Assembly: GCA_943788245.1 (NCBI GenBank)
Contig: CALSPN010000003.1
Coordinates: forward strand, 59,478-123,477
Reading direction: 5' to 3'
DNA: 64,000 bases
Source: an uncultured Verrucomicrobiae bacterium
Lineage (GTDB): Bacteria > Verrucomicrobiota > Verrucomicrobiia > Limisphaerales > AAA164-E04
The notes under the pieces are model-generated. The model was not told where the DNA came from and did no database searches. It saw only the letters and a program-made list of their open reading frames with translations. Shown piece after piece: positions 1 to 9,007 of the stretch; within the stretch, counting starts at the first letter, position 1, and each line of letters starts with the position of its first letter. The position numbers were made by a program, and so were the translations under genes.

Positions 1-136
1 ATTGTAACTATTAGATTGAGGATATTTTTCATACGCATAAGCAAAGTTGACTAATATAATTATCCCAAGTTTCTTTCAATGCAAGGCAAGTATTCCTTCG
101 ATTGCTTGCTTGCAAAATAAGGTTCTCAGGGATTGA

Positions 137-664
137 ATGCGCCTCATGGATGCAAAGAAAACAAATCTAACAGTTGCCGCCGTCATAGGTTTGATTCTGG
201 TTGGAGCGATTATGTCGTGGTTTTTAGCTCCGGATATAATTGAAGCTGGTTTGGATTCATCTTTTTCAGATGAAGAGAAGCACGCCTTGTTTTCCAGGTA
301 TGCTCACGAAACCTCCTACCCGAAAACGGCTACCGAGGTGTGCTTTCGGCTTGAACCGGGATTTTATGAAAAGGGTGACGTGTATGGCGAATATGTAAGA
401 TTTAAAGCTACTGCTGAAGTGATCGACACATTTGTTGAATCCACTCTGGGTTTAGGTTCTAAAAGAGCGGTGCCTACAGATTATGCTTCTTGGCACCAAG
501 GAGTCGGGGATTACGAGTGGTGGCGCCCAATGTCTGTTACAGACCCTGTTTATTATGAGGACGGCAGGAAATTTATCACGGTGGATTCTGCAAACGGTAT
601 TGTTTACTACAGTTATGTGAGATCCTACAGTGAGGTTAAAGGAATCAGTGCCTACGGCGAATAG
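137..664 (+). CDS. Hypothetical single-pass membrane-anchored protein
   Basis: I do not recognise this 175-residue protein. A polar Lys-containing N-terminus is followed by one hydrophobic segment at about residues 11-31, which fits an inner-membrane anchor or uncleaved signal with the rest outside the cytoplasm. The remainder is acidic and rich in Tyr, Trp and Phe, with no Cys pair or catalytic motif I can name. ATG at 137 is preceded by an AGGG-like ribosome site at a reasonable distance; an alternative ATG lies three codons inside. It is followed after about 100 bases by a LysR regulator on the same strand, but nothing links the two functionally. Confidence 0.6.
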   Translation: MRLMDAKKTNLTVAAVIGLILVGAIMSWFLAPDIIEAGLDSSFSDEEKHALFSRYAHETSYPKTATEVCFRLEPGFYEKGDVYGEYVRFKATAEVIDTFVESTLGLGSKRAVPTDYASWHQGVGDYEWWRPMSVTDPVYYEDGRKFITVDSANGIVYYSYVRSYSEVKGISAYGE

Positions 665-761
665 TGTTTACTGACATTCAGATTGTCCATAATGTTGCAA
701 TGAACAGCATGGTTTTCTTTGACTGTTGAATATTTACCAAATTTCCTTTTCATCAAACACA

Positions 762-1676
762 GTGAACCTTCAACTTCTCCGCACTTTTCTTTCCGTGCGC
801 AAACATTTGAATTACACGCGTGCTGGAGAAGAGCTTTTCTTGTCTCAGCCAGCTGTTTCACGCCAGATTAAACAATTGGAAAATGAGTTTGGTGTACAGC
901 TCATAGAACAGCTGGGGAAATCGCTTCGCTTGACCAAGGCAGGACAAACTCTTGTTGTTGAATCTGAAATGCTTCTGGGTGCCATGGAGCGTACTAAAGA
1001 GGCAGTTCAGGCACATAGTTCTGTTGCTCAGGGGTCGCTGAGGATAGGAACCAGTTCAACACCAGGCTGCTACATGCTTCCTGAAGTATTGGGTATCTTT
1101 CATCAAAAATTCCCAGACATTGAATTACAATACATTTCCGATAATTCTCAGCGTGTTGAACAAATGATTATTGATAATTCGTTGGACCTTGGGTTTGTAG
1201 GAGCTTTTCTATCAAATGATGACCTAAGGTCGGAGTCAGTAATGGAAGACGAGGTTGTGTGTTTTACAAGTCCCGCTCACCCTCTGGCCGATCAGCGAAG
1301 AATAACGCCACACCAGCTCAGTCAATCATTGTGCATCGTCCGCGAGAGGGGGTCCTCTACCCGAAGACTGTTCGAGTCCTGGCTCTCTGGTCAAAACGTC
1401 AAGTTAGGTAAAGTCATTGAAGTCCACTCTTCGGAGACCGTCAAAAATCTGGTGACTGCCCAGCTTGGGTTCTCCTTCATGTCTGTTCACGGTCTCAAGA
1501 ATGAATTGCGAGATCATAAACTGACTATTTTGGATGTGACTTCCATGCCACTGCCGCGTCATATTTACCTTGTTCACCACGCGAAAAAGCATTTTTCTCC
1601 CATTATAAAGGCCTTTTTAGAGATATTGAAGGATACTGATCAATCCAGTGGAGCTTCAGGGCGTGCAAGAGGATAA
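762..1676 (+). CDS. LysR-family transcriptional regulator
   Basis: A DNA-binding regulator of the LysR family. The N-terminal winged helix-turn-helix covers about the first 60 residues, with the typical 'SQPAVSRQIKQLE' recognition helix; an effector-binding domain of periplasmic-binding-protein fold follows from about residue 90 ('GTSSTPGCYMLPEVL'). The open frame extends upstream to a TTG at 726, but GTG at 762 places the protein's first residues just before the conserved 'LQLLRTFL' stretch, as in most LysR proteins, so I prefer it (304 residues). The effector half resembles the CysL/CbbR-like branch, but the inducer cannot be read from sequence. No divergent neighbour is present, so its target is unknown. 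Confidence 0.85.
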   Translation: MNLQLLRTFLSVRKHLNYTRAGEELFLSQPAVSRQIKQLENEFGVQLIEQLGKSLRLTKAGQTLVVESEMLLGAMERTKEAVQAHSSVAQGSLRIGTSSTPGCYMLPEVLGIFHQKFPDIELQYISDNSQRVEQMIIDNSLDLGFVGAFLSNDDLRSESVMEDEVVCFTSPAHPLADQRRITPHQLSQSLCIVRERGSSTRRLFESWLSGQNVKLGKVIEVHSSETVKNLVTAQLGFSFMSVHGLKNELRDHKLTILDVTSMPLPRHIYLVHHAKKHFSPIIKAFLEILKDTDQSSGASGRARG

Positions 1677-2034
1677 GTAAATTTCAATTTTAGTTTTGCC
1701 CAATTGTCACAAATTCTCCCTTCAATCGTTGCTTTCAACGAACACGTTAACCATCACGAATTTGGAGGTAACTGATTCAGGTAAGTCCCATTGACCGAAT
1801 AGAAATAGCGAGTAATGGTTCACATCAATATAACGCTGGAAATGTAAGCAAAAAAAAACGCATGATAACTATGCAAAGAATGCGGTTTGATTATGGTTGC
1901 CTTTAGCTCTGCCAGCAGTATGATCCACAAATTAATTTCTATAAAGCATCCAGTACAATAGTAGCGTGAGCACGCCAGACATTCTCGCGCAATCGTTACA
2001 AACCAGATTTTTTTAACAACTGAAATATTCAAAT
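1677..2034. other. Intergenic region of 358 bases, no gene seen
   Basis: AT-rich spacer between the LysR gene and the pseudopilin gene. The only open frame of note is a short minus-strand one running into the next gene's start, without recognisable content. It presumably holds the promoter of the 2035-8052 gene group, but I cannot point to a convincing -35/-10 pair or a terminator. Confidence 0.5.
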
Positions 2035-2838
2035 ATGAGTCCTTGGAATTCAACGAAACCAAATTCTCGCCTCCAAGTCAGATCTTCGCGGGGCTTCACT
2101 CTCATCGAACTGCTGGTCGTGATTGCAATCATTGCCATCCTTGCAGGCATGCTCCTTCCCGCATTGAGTCAAGCAAAGGAAAAGGCGAAAGCAACCAAGT
2201 GTATTAATAACCTGAAGCAAATCGGCTTGGCTGCCATCATGTATGCCGATGATAATAACGACGAATATTGGAATAAAAGCGGCAGTTTTCCCAATCATGG
2301 CCAGTGGACCATTAACCCGAGGTCTAACGTGCAGCTTGAAAAAGATCATGATCGTGCCTACTGGGGGATTGGCTACAAGGACTACGTTGGCAATGCTCGC
2401 TCGATTTTCAATTGTCCAAGTGCGAAACATGTCGATGAGTGGCGAGAAACAGGCCTTAAATTCCCAGCTTCGTTCTGGCTTGATTCCGCATACGGGATCA
2501 ACGGCAAGTTGACAGCAGGGGGCAAAAAACCGAAGGTTTCATCTTACATCGCCCCTAACACCACTATTTTCGCCCAGGATGCTGCTGAGCAAAAAATGGA
2601 AGGTGAATCAGACTCCATAGGATTATTTCCGGGACAAAGCGAAATACTCACGCAATGGCGTGTTGGACTTGCGGGTCTCTACCCTGAGCGTGAAATGTGG
2701 CTTGAGTGGTACAGGCACAACAAACGCAACAACATTCTTTGGATTCCAGGACATGTTTCAACTGTCAGTTTCAGAGGTTTTGATGTAGGCGTTGACTACC
2801 GTTGGTACACTGGCGAACAGCCACTTCAGCAACCTTAA
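2035..2838 (+). CDS. Type II secretion/type IV pilin-like protein with prepilin N-terminus
   Basis: A 267-residue pseudopilin-like protein. Residues about 19-45 hold a class III (prepilin) signal: a short basic leader ending in Gly, then '[17 protein letters not shown]', with the Glu at position +5 after the predicted prepilin peptidase cut. The next segment ('[17 protein letters not shown]') is characteristic of the very numerous prepilin-like proteins of Verrucomicrobiota and Lentisphaerota. The C-terminal domain is globular and rich in Trp/Tyr with a few Cys. Such proteins sit at the envelope; their individual cargo or pilus role is mostly unknown. It is followed closely on the same strand by a lipoprotein and a giant repeat protein, suggesting joint expression. 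Confidence 0.85.
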   Translation: MSPWNSTKPNSRLQVRSSRGFTLIELLVVIAIIAILAGMLLPALSQAKEKAKATKCINNLKQIGLAAIMYADDNNDEYWNKSGSFPNHGQWTINPRSNVQLEKDHDRAYWGIGYKDYVGNARSIFNCPSAKHVDEWRETGLKFPASFWLDSAYGINGKLTAGGKKPKVSSYIAPNTTIFAQDAAEQKMEGESDSIGLFPGQSEILTQWRVGLAGLYPEREMWLEWYRHNKRNNILWIPGHVSTVSFRGFDVGVDYRWYTGEQPLQQP

Positions 2839-2855
2839 TCATTTCTCAAGCCAAA

Positions 2856-3239
2856 ATGAAGTTTTCCAACTCTATTTCCTGTTTATTATTACTCGTCGTC
2901 TCACTTTTCATGTTTGGGTGCGGCGAAGAAAAATACACGGGCCCCGAATCGGTCAATCCCGATCAGGTCAACACTGTGATGAACGAATCTTTTGCTGATG
3001 CATCAGAGGACGTCAAAAAAGTTGTTCAGGATTTGCTGGTCAGCTACTCAAAGAGTGAATTCACCAAGGCTTCTGCCATTATGCAGGCCTTGCTTACTCG
3101 CACGGACATTACCGATTCGCAAAGACAGATGGCCAGTCGATGCTTGATGACTGTCAATGATGAAATGCAGCGAGCCATCGCAGAAAAAGGTGACCGCAAA
3201 GCTGAACAATATCTCCGCCACCTCAACGCCACTAAATAA
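2856..3239 (+). CDS. Small lipoprotein, unknown function
   Basis: A 127-residue predicted lipoprotein. The signal peptide (residues 1-21) ends in a lipobox-like 'LFMFGC' with Cys22 as the acylation site. The mature part is short, charged and probably helical, with no named domain. The frame is open further upstream to 2802 inside the preceding gene, but ATG 2856, 17 bases after the pseudopilin stop, gives the proper signal peptide and is preferred. Its position between the pseudopilin and the 1576-residue repeat protein suggests an accessory envelope role, which is inference only. Confidence 0.75.
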   Translation: MKFSNSISCLLLLVVSLFMFGCGEEKYTGPESVNPDQVNTVMNESFADASEDVKKVVQDLLVSYSKSEFTKASAIMQALLTRTDITDSQRQMASRCLMTVNDEMQRAIAEKGDRKAEQYLRHLNATK

Positions 3240-3321
3240 TTCATATTCGATTTTTTCACACAATGACATTTCCGGCCCTCAAGGCATGGAAGTACATCAA
3301 TGACCCCAATATAGATAAACC

Positions 3322-6300
3322 ATGAAGACTAAGAGACTCGTAAAAAGTTCCTTCGCAGCCTTTTTGACTGCCATAGGAACCATTATCGCTGCTCAGGCCC
3401 AGGATGTAGGCTTGTGGCAGTTCAACGGCAACCTGAACAGTGCCAATGGGGGGGATCCCATTACTGAACTGTTTGTCTCAGGTGAGTTCGGAAGTACTGA
3501 ATCCTTCGCAATCGGAGCAATCAACGGCGAAGTTGCTCAAGTGTTGAAATTCCCAGCAGTGACTGAGGAAGACACGGGATTTGTCATGCCTGTTTCCGGT
3601 GACGTGGCCGACCCGAATGAGTATTCGTTCATGGCTGATGTTTATTACCCGGCGGCCGCCAATTCTTCAGGCCGCGGTCTTGCTGATACAAGCCCAGACT
3701 ATGCGGGTGCCGAAATCAGTGTCAATGCTAACAACGCTATTGCTGCCGGTGGTTCCAGTGGTGTGATCAACCCGGACACCTGGCACCGGGTTATCGTCAC
3801 AATTGACGGATCGAATCAATTGATTTCAAGATATGTCGATGGACGTTTGACGGGTACCAGCCCCATTTCCGGTGACGAGTTACCGTTTGGGCGTTATACC
3901 TTGGATTCACAGCTGGATATCATTCTGTTTGGTTTTACGTCTGAAGGCTACGTCAACAGTGTTCAAATCAGGGATACAGTGATTACTTCCGGTCAGGCAA
4001 TCGCCCTGGGAGAAGCCACGGCCGATGGACTTCCCGAAGAACTGCCTGCCGTTCCTTCTTTCGTTGATAGCTGGACGCCATCAGGAAATGTGGCCAACCG
4101 TGATACCAACATTGGAGTTGTGCTTAATCAGGGTGATTCCACAATCGATAAAAGTTCGATTGTTTTCTCCCTCGATGGAGAGGTTCAAAGTCCTGCAGTT
4201 AGTCAATCCGGTGATGAAATCGCCGTGTCTGTCAACCGTGACTTGCCTTTCTCACCAGGCACAAAACACACTTTAGAAGTGACCTACGCCGATGATAAAG
4301 ATGGAGGGCAAACAGCAACGCATGATTTTGATGCAGCTATTTACTTTGAAGACTTTGAGGGCCTGGCTCTTGGCCCCAACCAGGACGAAGGATTGGAATC
4401 CGCCAAGGCATGGACACGTGAAGGTCCTGACGGTTGGGAAGTCGATGATAGTGGTGTTCCGGGTGCAGGAGATCCTGACGATGACGGTGTGACTGAATGG
4501 GCTGGTTGGAGCTATGCTGACCGTGATTGGTGGATTGCTGCTGCCGGTGACCAACGCCGCAGTGAATTCAACCTTGCTCAAGGAACGGTCATGGTGGCAG
4601 ATCCCGATGAATGGGATGATGCTCCCCACGCAGATTCCGAAGAAAACGGATGGTATAATACATACGCAACCTCGCCTGCTATTTCATTGGAGGGGATTCC
4701 TGAAGGCACAGCTTTCTTGCAGTTTGCTTCCAGTTGGAGAGATGAATTCGATTCCAACTATCGTCAGACCGCTAATATTGAAATGTCGGTCGATGGGGGG
4801 GAATTTACCGAAATTCTTAGATGGGAGTCCGATCCGTCAAGCCCTAATTTCAAAGACGACGTGCCTAATGAAACAGTATTGCTCGATCTCAATAACCCAG
4901 CTGGAGCCAAGGAAGTTGTATTCAAGTTTGGTTTGTTCGATGCCGGCAACGACTGGTGGTGGGCCATTGATAACCTTGTTGTCAATGCCGGTGTCAAACC
5001 GCCATCACTCGTTTCATCTCCTGTGGGTAAAGAAGTGGATGAAGGCAGCGATGCAGCTTTTTCTGTGACAGTGGATGGCAGTGGGCCATTCACCTACGAA
5101 TGGTTCTTCAACGGAGATTCTGTTGCAACCTCTCAATCTAATGATTCAACGGATACATTGATCATTACCAGGGCAACCTCTGATGCTGCCGGTAACTATC
5201 ATGTCGTCGTTTCGAACGCGGGAGGGACGACTCCTCCCAGCAATTCTGCGTTGCTCGAGGTCAGGACATCGCTTCCTGGTGCGGTAATTTTCTTTGAGGG
5301 CTTTGAAGGGCTCCCATTGGGACCGAATGTTGATGAAGGTGTGGCAGGAGACGCCGTCTGGACAGACACCCTTCCTGATGGCTGGGATCGTGTCAACGAT
5401 CTACCAGGGCTGGACGATGATGAAGTAGGTGTACGCGAATGGGAGGGCTGGGCCTTCGCAGATCGTGCATGGTGGGCTAATACCGCTGGCGACCAACGCC
5501 GCACGGAATTTCTCAAGGGAACAGGAACTATTGCGATTGCCGATGGTGACGAGTGGGATGACAAAGGCAGCCCTGCTGGCCAAGGTACGATGAACACAAT
5601 GATCACCACCCCTGAGATTTCTCTTGCTGAAGTGGAGGCCGGAAGTTTATCCCTTCGTTTCAACAGCAGCTGGAGACCGGAAGTACTCCAGACGGGTTTG
5701 GTAGAAGCATCCTTTGATGGAGGAGCTCCCGTCGAAATACTACGTTTCAGCTCGCAAGATGATGAGAATTACAAGAATCACGCACCGAACGACACCGTGA
5801 CAGTGCTCATTGACCATCCTGCGGATGCCAGTTCCATGAAATTGACATTCAGTTATCTCGAGGCAGGTAACAACTGGTGGTGGGCCATTGACAACATTGA
5901 AGTCAAAGGTGTCGTGCCCAATAATAATATTCTCTTCTCTGAGGACTTCGACGGTCTAGCCCTTGGGCCTAACGTAGATGAATCGGTAGCGGGTGATGCT
6001 GTCTGGACCAAGACTGCTCCTGCTGGTTGGTCCATCGATGATTCAGGTGTTCCTGGTGTGGGTGACCCTGCTCAGGATGGTGTGACCGAATGGGCTGGCT
6101 GGAGTTTTGCCAGCAAGGACTGGTGGGTTGAAGCTGCCGGAGATCAGCGTCGTTCAGAATTCGTAAACTCTACCGGTATCGCAGCTATTGCGGATGGTGA
6201 TGAGTGGGATGATCAGGACCATGCTGAGGGCTATTTGGATACCTTCATGAGCACGGGTGCCATAGACATTTCATCGGCCCCTGAGCGCACATTGGAATTG

Positions 6301-8052
6301 AGTTTTGATTCCTCCTGGCGCCCAGAATATGACAGCTACTACCGTCAGACAGCCAACGTGACTGTTTCCTTTGATGGTGGTGCGCCAATGGAAGTCATGT
6401 TGTGGGAGTCCAACTCGGAAAGCCCCAACTTCCATGATGCCAATACCAATGAGCGTGTGGTGTTATCCGTGGCGAATCCTGCCGGAGCGCAGAGCATGGT
6501 AGTGACCTTCGGTTACTTTGATGCGGGCAATGACTGGTGGTGGGCCATCGATAACCTGCAGCTTGCCATTGGTGATCCGCAACCCGCCTCGGTTCCTGCA
6601 TCCGAAGGCTTTTCCAGTCTGGTGCTTGGCCCCAATGTGGATGAGGAACTAGCCGGTGACGCTGTCTGGACAAAAACAGCTCCATCGGGTTGGTCCATTG
6701 ATGATTCAGGTGTTCCCGGAGTTGGGATTCCCGATCAGGATGGTGTGACTGAATGGGCTGGTTGGAGCTTTGCCGACAAGGACTGGTGGGCAGAAGCCAC
6801 CGGTGACCAACGCCGCTCAGAATTCACCAAGGCAAGTGGAACCATTGCCATCGCTGATGGTGACGAGTGGGATGATCAGGATCATGCTGAAGGCTATCTG
6901 GACACATTCATGAGCTGGCCTCTGGATGTTTCTGGTGTTTCCGGAGCTCTTGAGCTTCGCTTTGATTCATCATGGCGACCAGAATATGACAGCAACTACC
7001 ACCAAACCGCTAATATCACCGTTTCCTTTGATGGTGGAGAGCCAATGGAAGTGATGCTTTGGGAGTCCAACTCTGATAGTCCTAACTTTCATGATGCCAA
7101 CACCAATGAGAGTGTGGTGGTCAGTCTGCCTGATTCGGCAGGCGCCAAGAGCATGGTCATCACCTTTGGCTATTTTGATGCCGGCAATGATTGGTGGTGG
7201 GCCATTGACAACCTGATGGTTTTCGAAGCCTACACCGTTGGTTCGGTAGAGGGCTTTGATGGTCTTGTTCTCGGGCCTAACGTGGATGAGGAGCTTGCTG
7301 GTGATGCTGTCTGGACCAAGACTGCACCAGGTGGTTGGTCCATCGACGATTCAGGCGTTCCTGGAGTTGGAATTCCAGATCAGGATGGTGTGACAGAATG
7401 GGCTGGGTGGAGTTTTGCCGACAAGGACTGGTGGGCACAAGCCACCGGTGATCAGCGTCGTTCAGAATTCACCAAAGCGACTGGAACCATAGCCATCGCT
7501 GATGGTGATGAATGGGATGACCAAGATCATGCCGAAGGTTATTTGAATACCTTCATGAGCTGGCCTGTGACTATCTCCGGCGCTGCCGAAGGAAGTCTGG
7601 AGCTTCACTTCGATTCTTCATGGCGTCCGGAATATGACAGTAATTATCATCAAACCGCGAATATCACGGTTTCTTATGACGGGGCTGACCCTGTGGAAGT
7701 GATGCTGTGGGAGTCCAACTCCGACAGTCCGAACTTCCACGACGCCAATACCAACGAATCAGTGATTGTTGCCTTGAACAACCCAGCCGGTGCAAGCAGT
7801 GCAGTGGTGACCTTTGGTTACTTCGATGCAGGCAACGACTGGTGGTGGGCCATTGACAATGTTCAGATTGTTGGGGCTGAAGGTTCAGGTATCTCCATCG
7901 CTTCAGATGGTGGACAAGTATCCATTGCTTGGGACAGCGGTGCCCTGGAATCAGCTCCAGCGGTAACTGGTCCATGGGCTCCAGTGGATGGTGCAACCAG
8001 TCCTCACACAGTGGCTGCGGATCAGAGCCAAGCTTACTTCCGTGCTCGATAA
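3322..8052 (+). CDS. Giant secreted protein with LamG-like, Ig-like and five W-rich MAM-like repeats
   Basis: A 1576-residue exported protein. The signal peptide ends near residue 26 ('AQAQD'). Residues about 28-230 look like a LamG/concanavalin-type sandwich, 235-335 like an Ig/cadherin-type domain, and 560-650 like an Ig domain. Five copies of a domain of about 210 residues lie at roughly 339-556, 654-862, 869-1084, 1093-1303 and 1307-1518. Each starts with 'LGPN.DE', carries 'GDQRRSEF' and 'DEWDD', and ends with a '(N)(D/N)WWWAIDN' strand that recalls the final strand of MAM-type domains. Copies 3-5 are nearly identical over long stretches, with a few substitutions; copy 2 is the most divergent. 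The C-terminus is a short beta-rich domain without an obvious sorting signal. Probably a cell-surface or matrix protein; substrate or partner unknown. Two hairpins follow the stop. Confidence 0.8.
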   Translation: MKTKRLVKSSFAAFLTAIGTIIAAQAQDVGLWQFNGNLNSANGGDPITELFVSGEFGSTESFAIGAINGEVAQVLKFPAVTEEDTGFVMPVSGDVADPNEYSFMADVYYPAAANSSGRGLADTSPDYAGAEISVNANNAIAAGGSSGVINPDTWHRVIVTIDGSNQLISRYVDGRLTGTSPISGDELPFGRYTLDSQLDIILFGFTSEGYVNSVQIRDTVITSGQAIALGEATADGLPEELPAVPSFVDSWTPSGNVANRDTNIGVVLNQGDSTIDKSSIVFSLDGEVQSPAVSQSGDEIAVSVNRDLPFSPGTKHTLEVTYADDKDGGQTATHDFDAAIYFEDFEGLALGPNQDEGLESAKAWTREGPDGWEVDDSGVPGAGDPDDDGVTEWAGWSYADRDWWIAAAGDQRRSEFNLAQGTVMVADPDEWDDAPHADSEENGWYNTYATSPAISLEGIPEGTAFLQFASSWRDEFDSNYRQTANIEMSVDGGEFTEILRWESDPSSPNFKDDVPNETVLLDLNNPAGAKEVVFKFGLFDAGNDWWWAIDNLVVNAGVKPPSLVSSPVGKEVDEGSDAAFSVTVDGSGPFTYEWFFNGDSVATSQSNDSTDTLIITRATSDAAGNYHVVVSNAGGTTPPSNSALLEVRTSLPGAVIFFEGFEGLPLGPNVDEGVAGDAVWTDTLPDGWDRVNDLPGLDDDEVGVREWEGWAFADRAWWANTAGDQRRTEFLKGTGTIAIADGDEWDDKGSPAGQGTMNTMITTPEISLAEVEAGSLSLRFNSSWRPEVLQTGLVEASFDGGAPVEILRFSSQDDENYKNHAPNDTVTVLIDHPADASSMKLTFSYLEAGNNWWWAIDNIEVKGVVPNNNILFSEDFDGLALGPNVDESVAGDAVWTKTAPAGWSIDDSGVPGVGDPAQDGVTEWAGWSFASKDWWVEAAGDQRRSEFVNSTGIAAIADGDEWDDQDHAEGYLDTFMSTGAIDISSAPERTLELSFDSSWRPEYDSYYRQTANVTVSFDGGAPMEVMLWESNSESPNFHDANTNERVVLSVANPAGAQSMVVTFGYFDAGNDWWWAIDNLQLAIGDPQPASVPASEGFSSLVLGPNVDEELAGDAVWTKTAPSGWSIDDSGVPGVGIPDQDGVTEWAGWSFADKDWWAEATGDQRRSEFTKASGTIAIADGDEWDDQDHAEGYLDTFMSWPLDVSGVSGALELRFDSSWRPEYDSNYHQTANITVSFDGGEPMEVMLWESNSDSPNFHDANTNESVVVSLPDSAGAKSMVITFGYFDAGNDWWWAIDNLMVFEAYTVGSVEGFDGLVLGPNVDEELAGDAVWTKTAPGGWSIDDSGVPGVGIPDQDGVTEWAGWSFADKDWWAQATGDQRRSEFTKATGTIAIADGDEWDDQDHAEGYLNTFMSWPVTISGAAEGSLELHFDSSWRPEYDSNYHQTANITVSYDGADPVEVMLWESNSDSPNFHDANTNESVIVALNNPAGASSAVVTFGYFDAGNDWWWAIDNVQIVGAEGSGISIASDGGQVSIAWDSGALESAPAVTGPWAPVDGATSPHTVAADQSQAYFRAR
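4337..7875 (+). repeat. Five-copy in-frame coding repeat, unit about 640-650 bases
   Basis: Tandem coding repeat units begin near 4337, 5281, 5926, 6598 and 7240 and end near 4990, 5905, 6572, 7230 and 7875. Units 1 and 2 are separated by an Ig-like domain; units 2-5 are nearly adjacent. Units 4 and 5 share the longest identical peptide runs, pointing to recent duplication or gene conversion. The recurring codons for the Trp triplet before Ala-Ile-Asp-Asn mark the end of each unit. Confidence 0.85.
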
Positions 8053-8072
8053 GAGTAGAAAACAGAATCAAC

Positions 8073-8110
8073 GCCGGCAGATGCAGGGGTAATCCTCTGC
8101 AGCTGCCGGC
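8073..8110 (+). terminator. GC-rich hairpin just after the giant repeat protein
   Basis: Inverted repeat 8073-8086 / 8097-8110 pairs over 14 positions with one A-G mismatch, around a 10-base loop, starting 20 bases after the stop codon. It lacks a clear T run downstream, so it may be an RNA-stabilising 3' hairpin rather than a complete terminator; the second hairpin at 8165 looks like the real terminator. Confidence 0.55.
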
Positions 8111-8164
8111 AGCTTTAAAAACATTACAATATTTAAGCTCCTGCTGAGTGGCAGAACAGCTTGG

Positions 8165-8217
8165 AACGGGTCTTGTTGGTGTGCAACCGTGTGTCACCAC
8201 AAGGCCCGTTTTCTTTT
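8165..8217 (+). terminator. Intrinsic terminator
   Basis: Arms 8165-8181 and 8195-8210 pair over 16 bases with one wobble and one bulged base, around a 13-base loop, followed immediately by a T-rich stretch. It is oriented to end the transcript of the repeat protein gene. Confidence 0.75.
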
Positions 8218-9007
8218 GTGCGTTCTCATCCTCTCCATTATTACTTTTCAATCATTCGGTTCCTTCGCTTTTACTTATCTTCTCCTTTTGTTTATCTACC
8301 TTGCAGTTCTTGATTTTGAGGTGTGCCAGATTTTTGGACCAGTTCATGAGAAAGTGAACGGAAAAACCAATCATTCGAATGGGGCAGTAATATGCCCTTT
8401 TCATCAGCTCAGGCCATCCTGGTTTTCAGGTGAATTTGTATTACCTGTTTGGGTTTGGATGAAATTTGCCTCACGACGGGGAAGGTTTTCATGGAATAAC
8501 GGGCCTTTTTTATTTGCGGTTTTCAGTCCATATAGAATCTGTGCTGGAAGCTAGAATGATCCTCCCCAAAATTAAAAAACTATCGAATACCTCCGATGTT
8601 TGATGTTGGTTCTGTCCTGGAACAGGTTACGCTCTAGGAAACGTCACAGGTTTTTCTAGTCAAGGAGGCTCATGGAATCGGCGACCATGGATAATGCTTG
8701 AGGGATATTTGATGGACGCTTATCAGCGGACCTGCTCAGTCTCGGCTGTATTTAGAAGGCAGCCTTTGAGTTTATTGGAATAAAATTCATTCCAGGAATC
8801 CAAAGCAGTCACATATACTCGGCTACCGTGTATTCAGGAATAAAGTCAGGCGGGCGTTACTGTAATGGAAAACATGATCATCCATAAAAAATAAAAATAC
8901 TGGACTTGCTCAAATAATCATCATGTTCGCCTGATCTTATTCAGGCGGATACACCCTAAAAGTCAATTTTTTCGAAAACCAACAGAATTTATTTTTCATT
9001 TTTAAGT
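8218..9007. other. Long spacer without a recognisable gene
   Basis: About 790 bases with only short open frames. A good Shine-Dalgarno-like AAGGAGG near 8660 precedes an ATG that opens only a nine-codon frame, which I do not call. A 7-base inverted repeat (8928-8934 / 8941-8947) lies about 60 bases before the hydrolase start and could be an operator or part of the leader, but this is weak. The length is notable in an otherwise dense region. Confidence 0.5.

Noticed and set aside
4273..4629. Minus-strand frame opposite repeat 1
   Set aside because: Shadow frame; the plus-strand frame has a continuous recognised repeat.
4337..7875. Direct repeats considered as a CRISPR or mobile element array
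   Set aside because: The repeats are long, in frame, diverged and encode protein domains; there are no spacers or cas genes.
7664..8251. Long minus-strand open frame opposite the repeat protein
   Set aside because: It mirrors the codon bias of the repeat gene, has no ribosome site or motif and recurs in part in each repeat.
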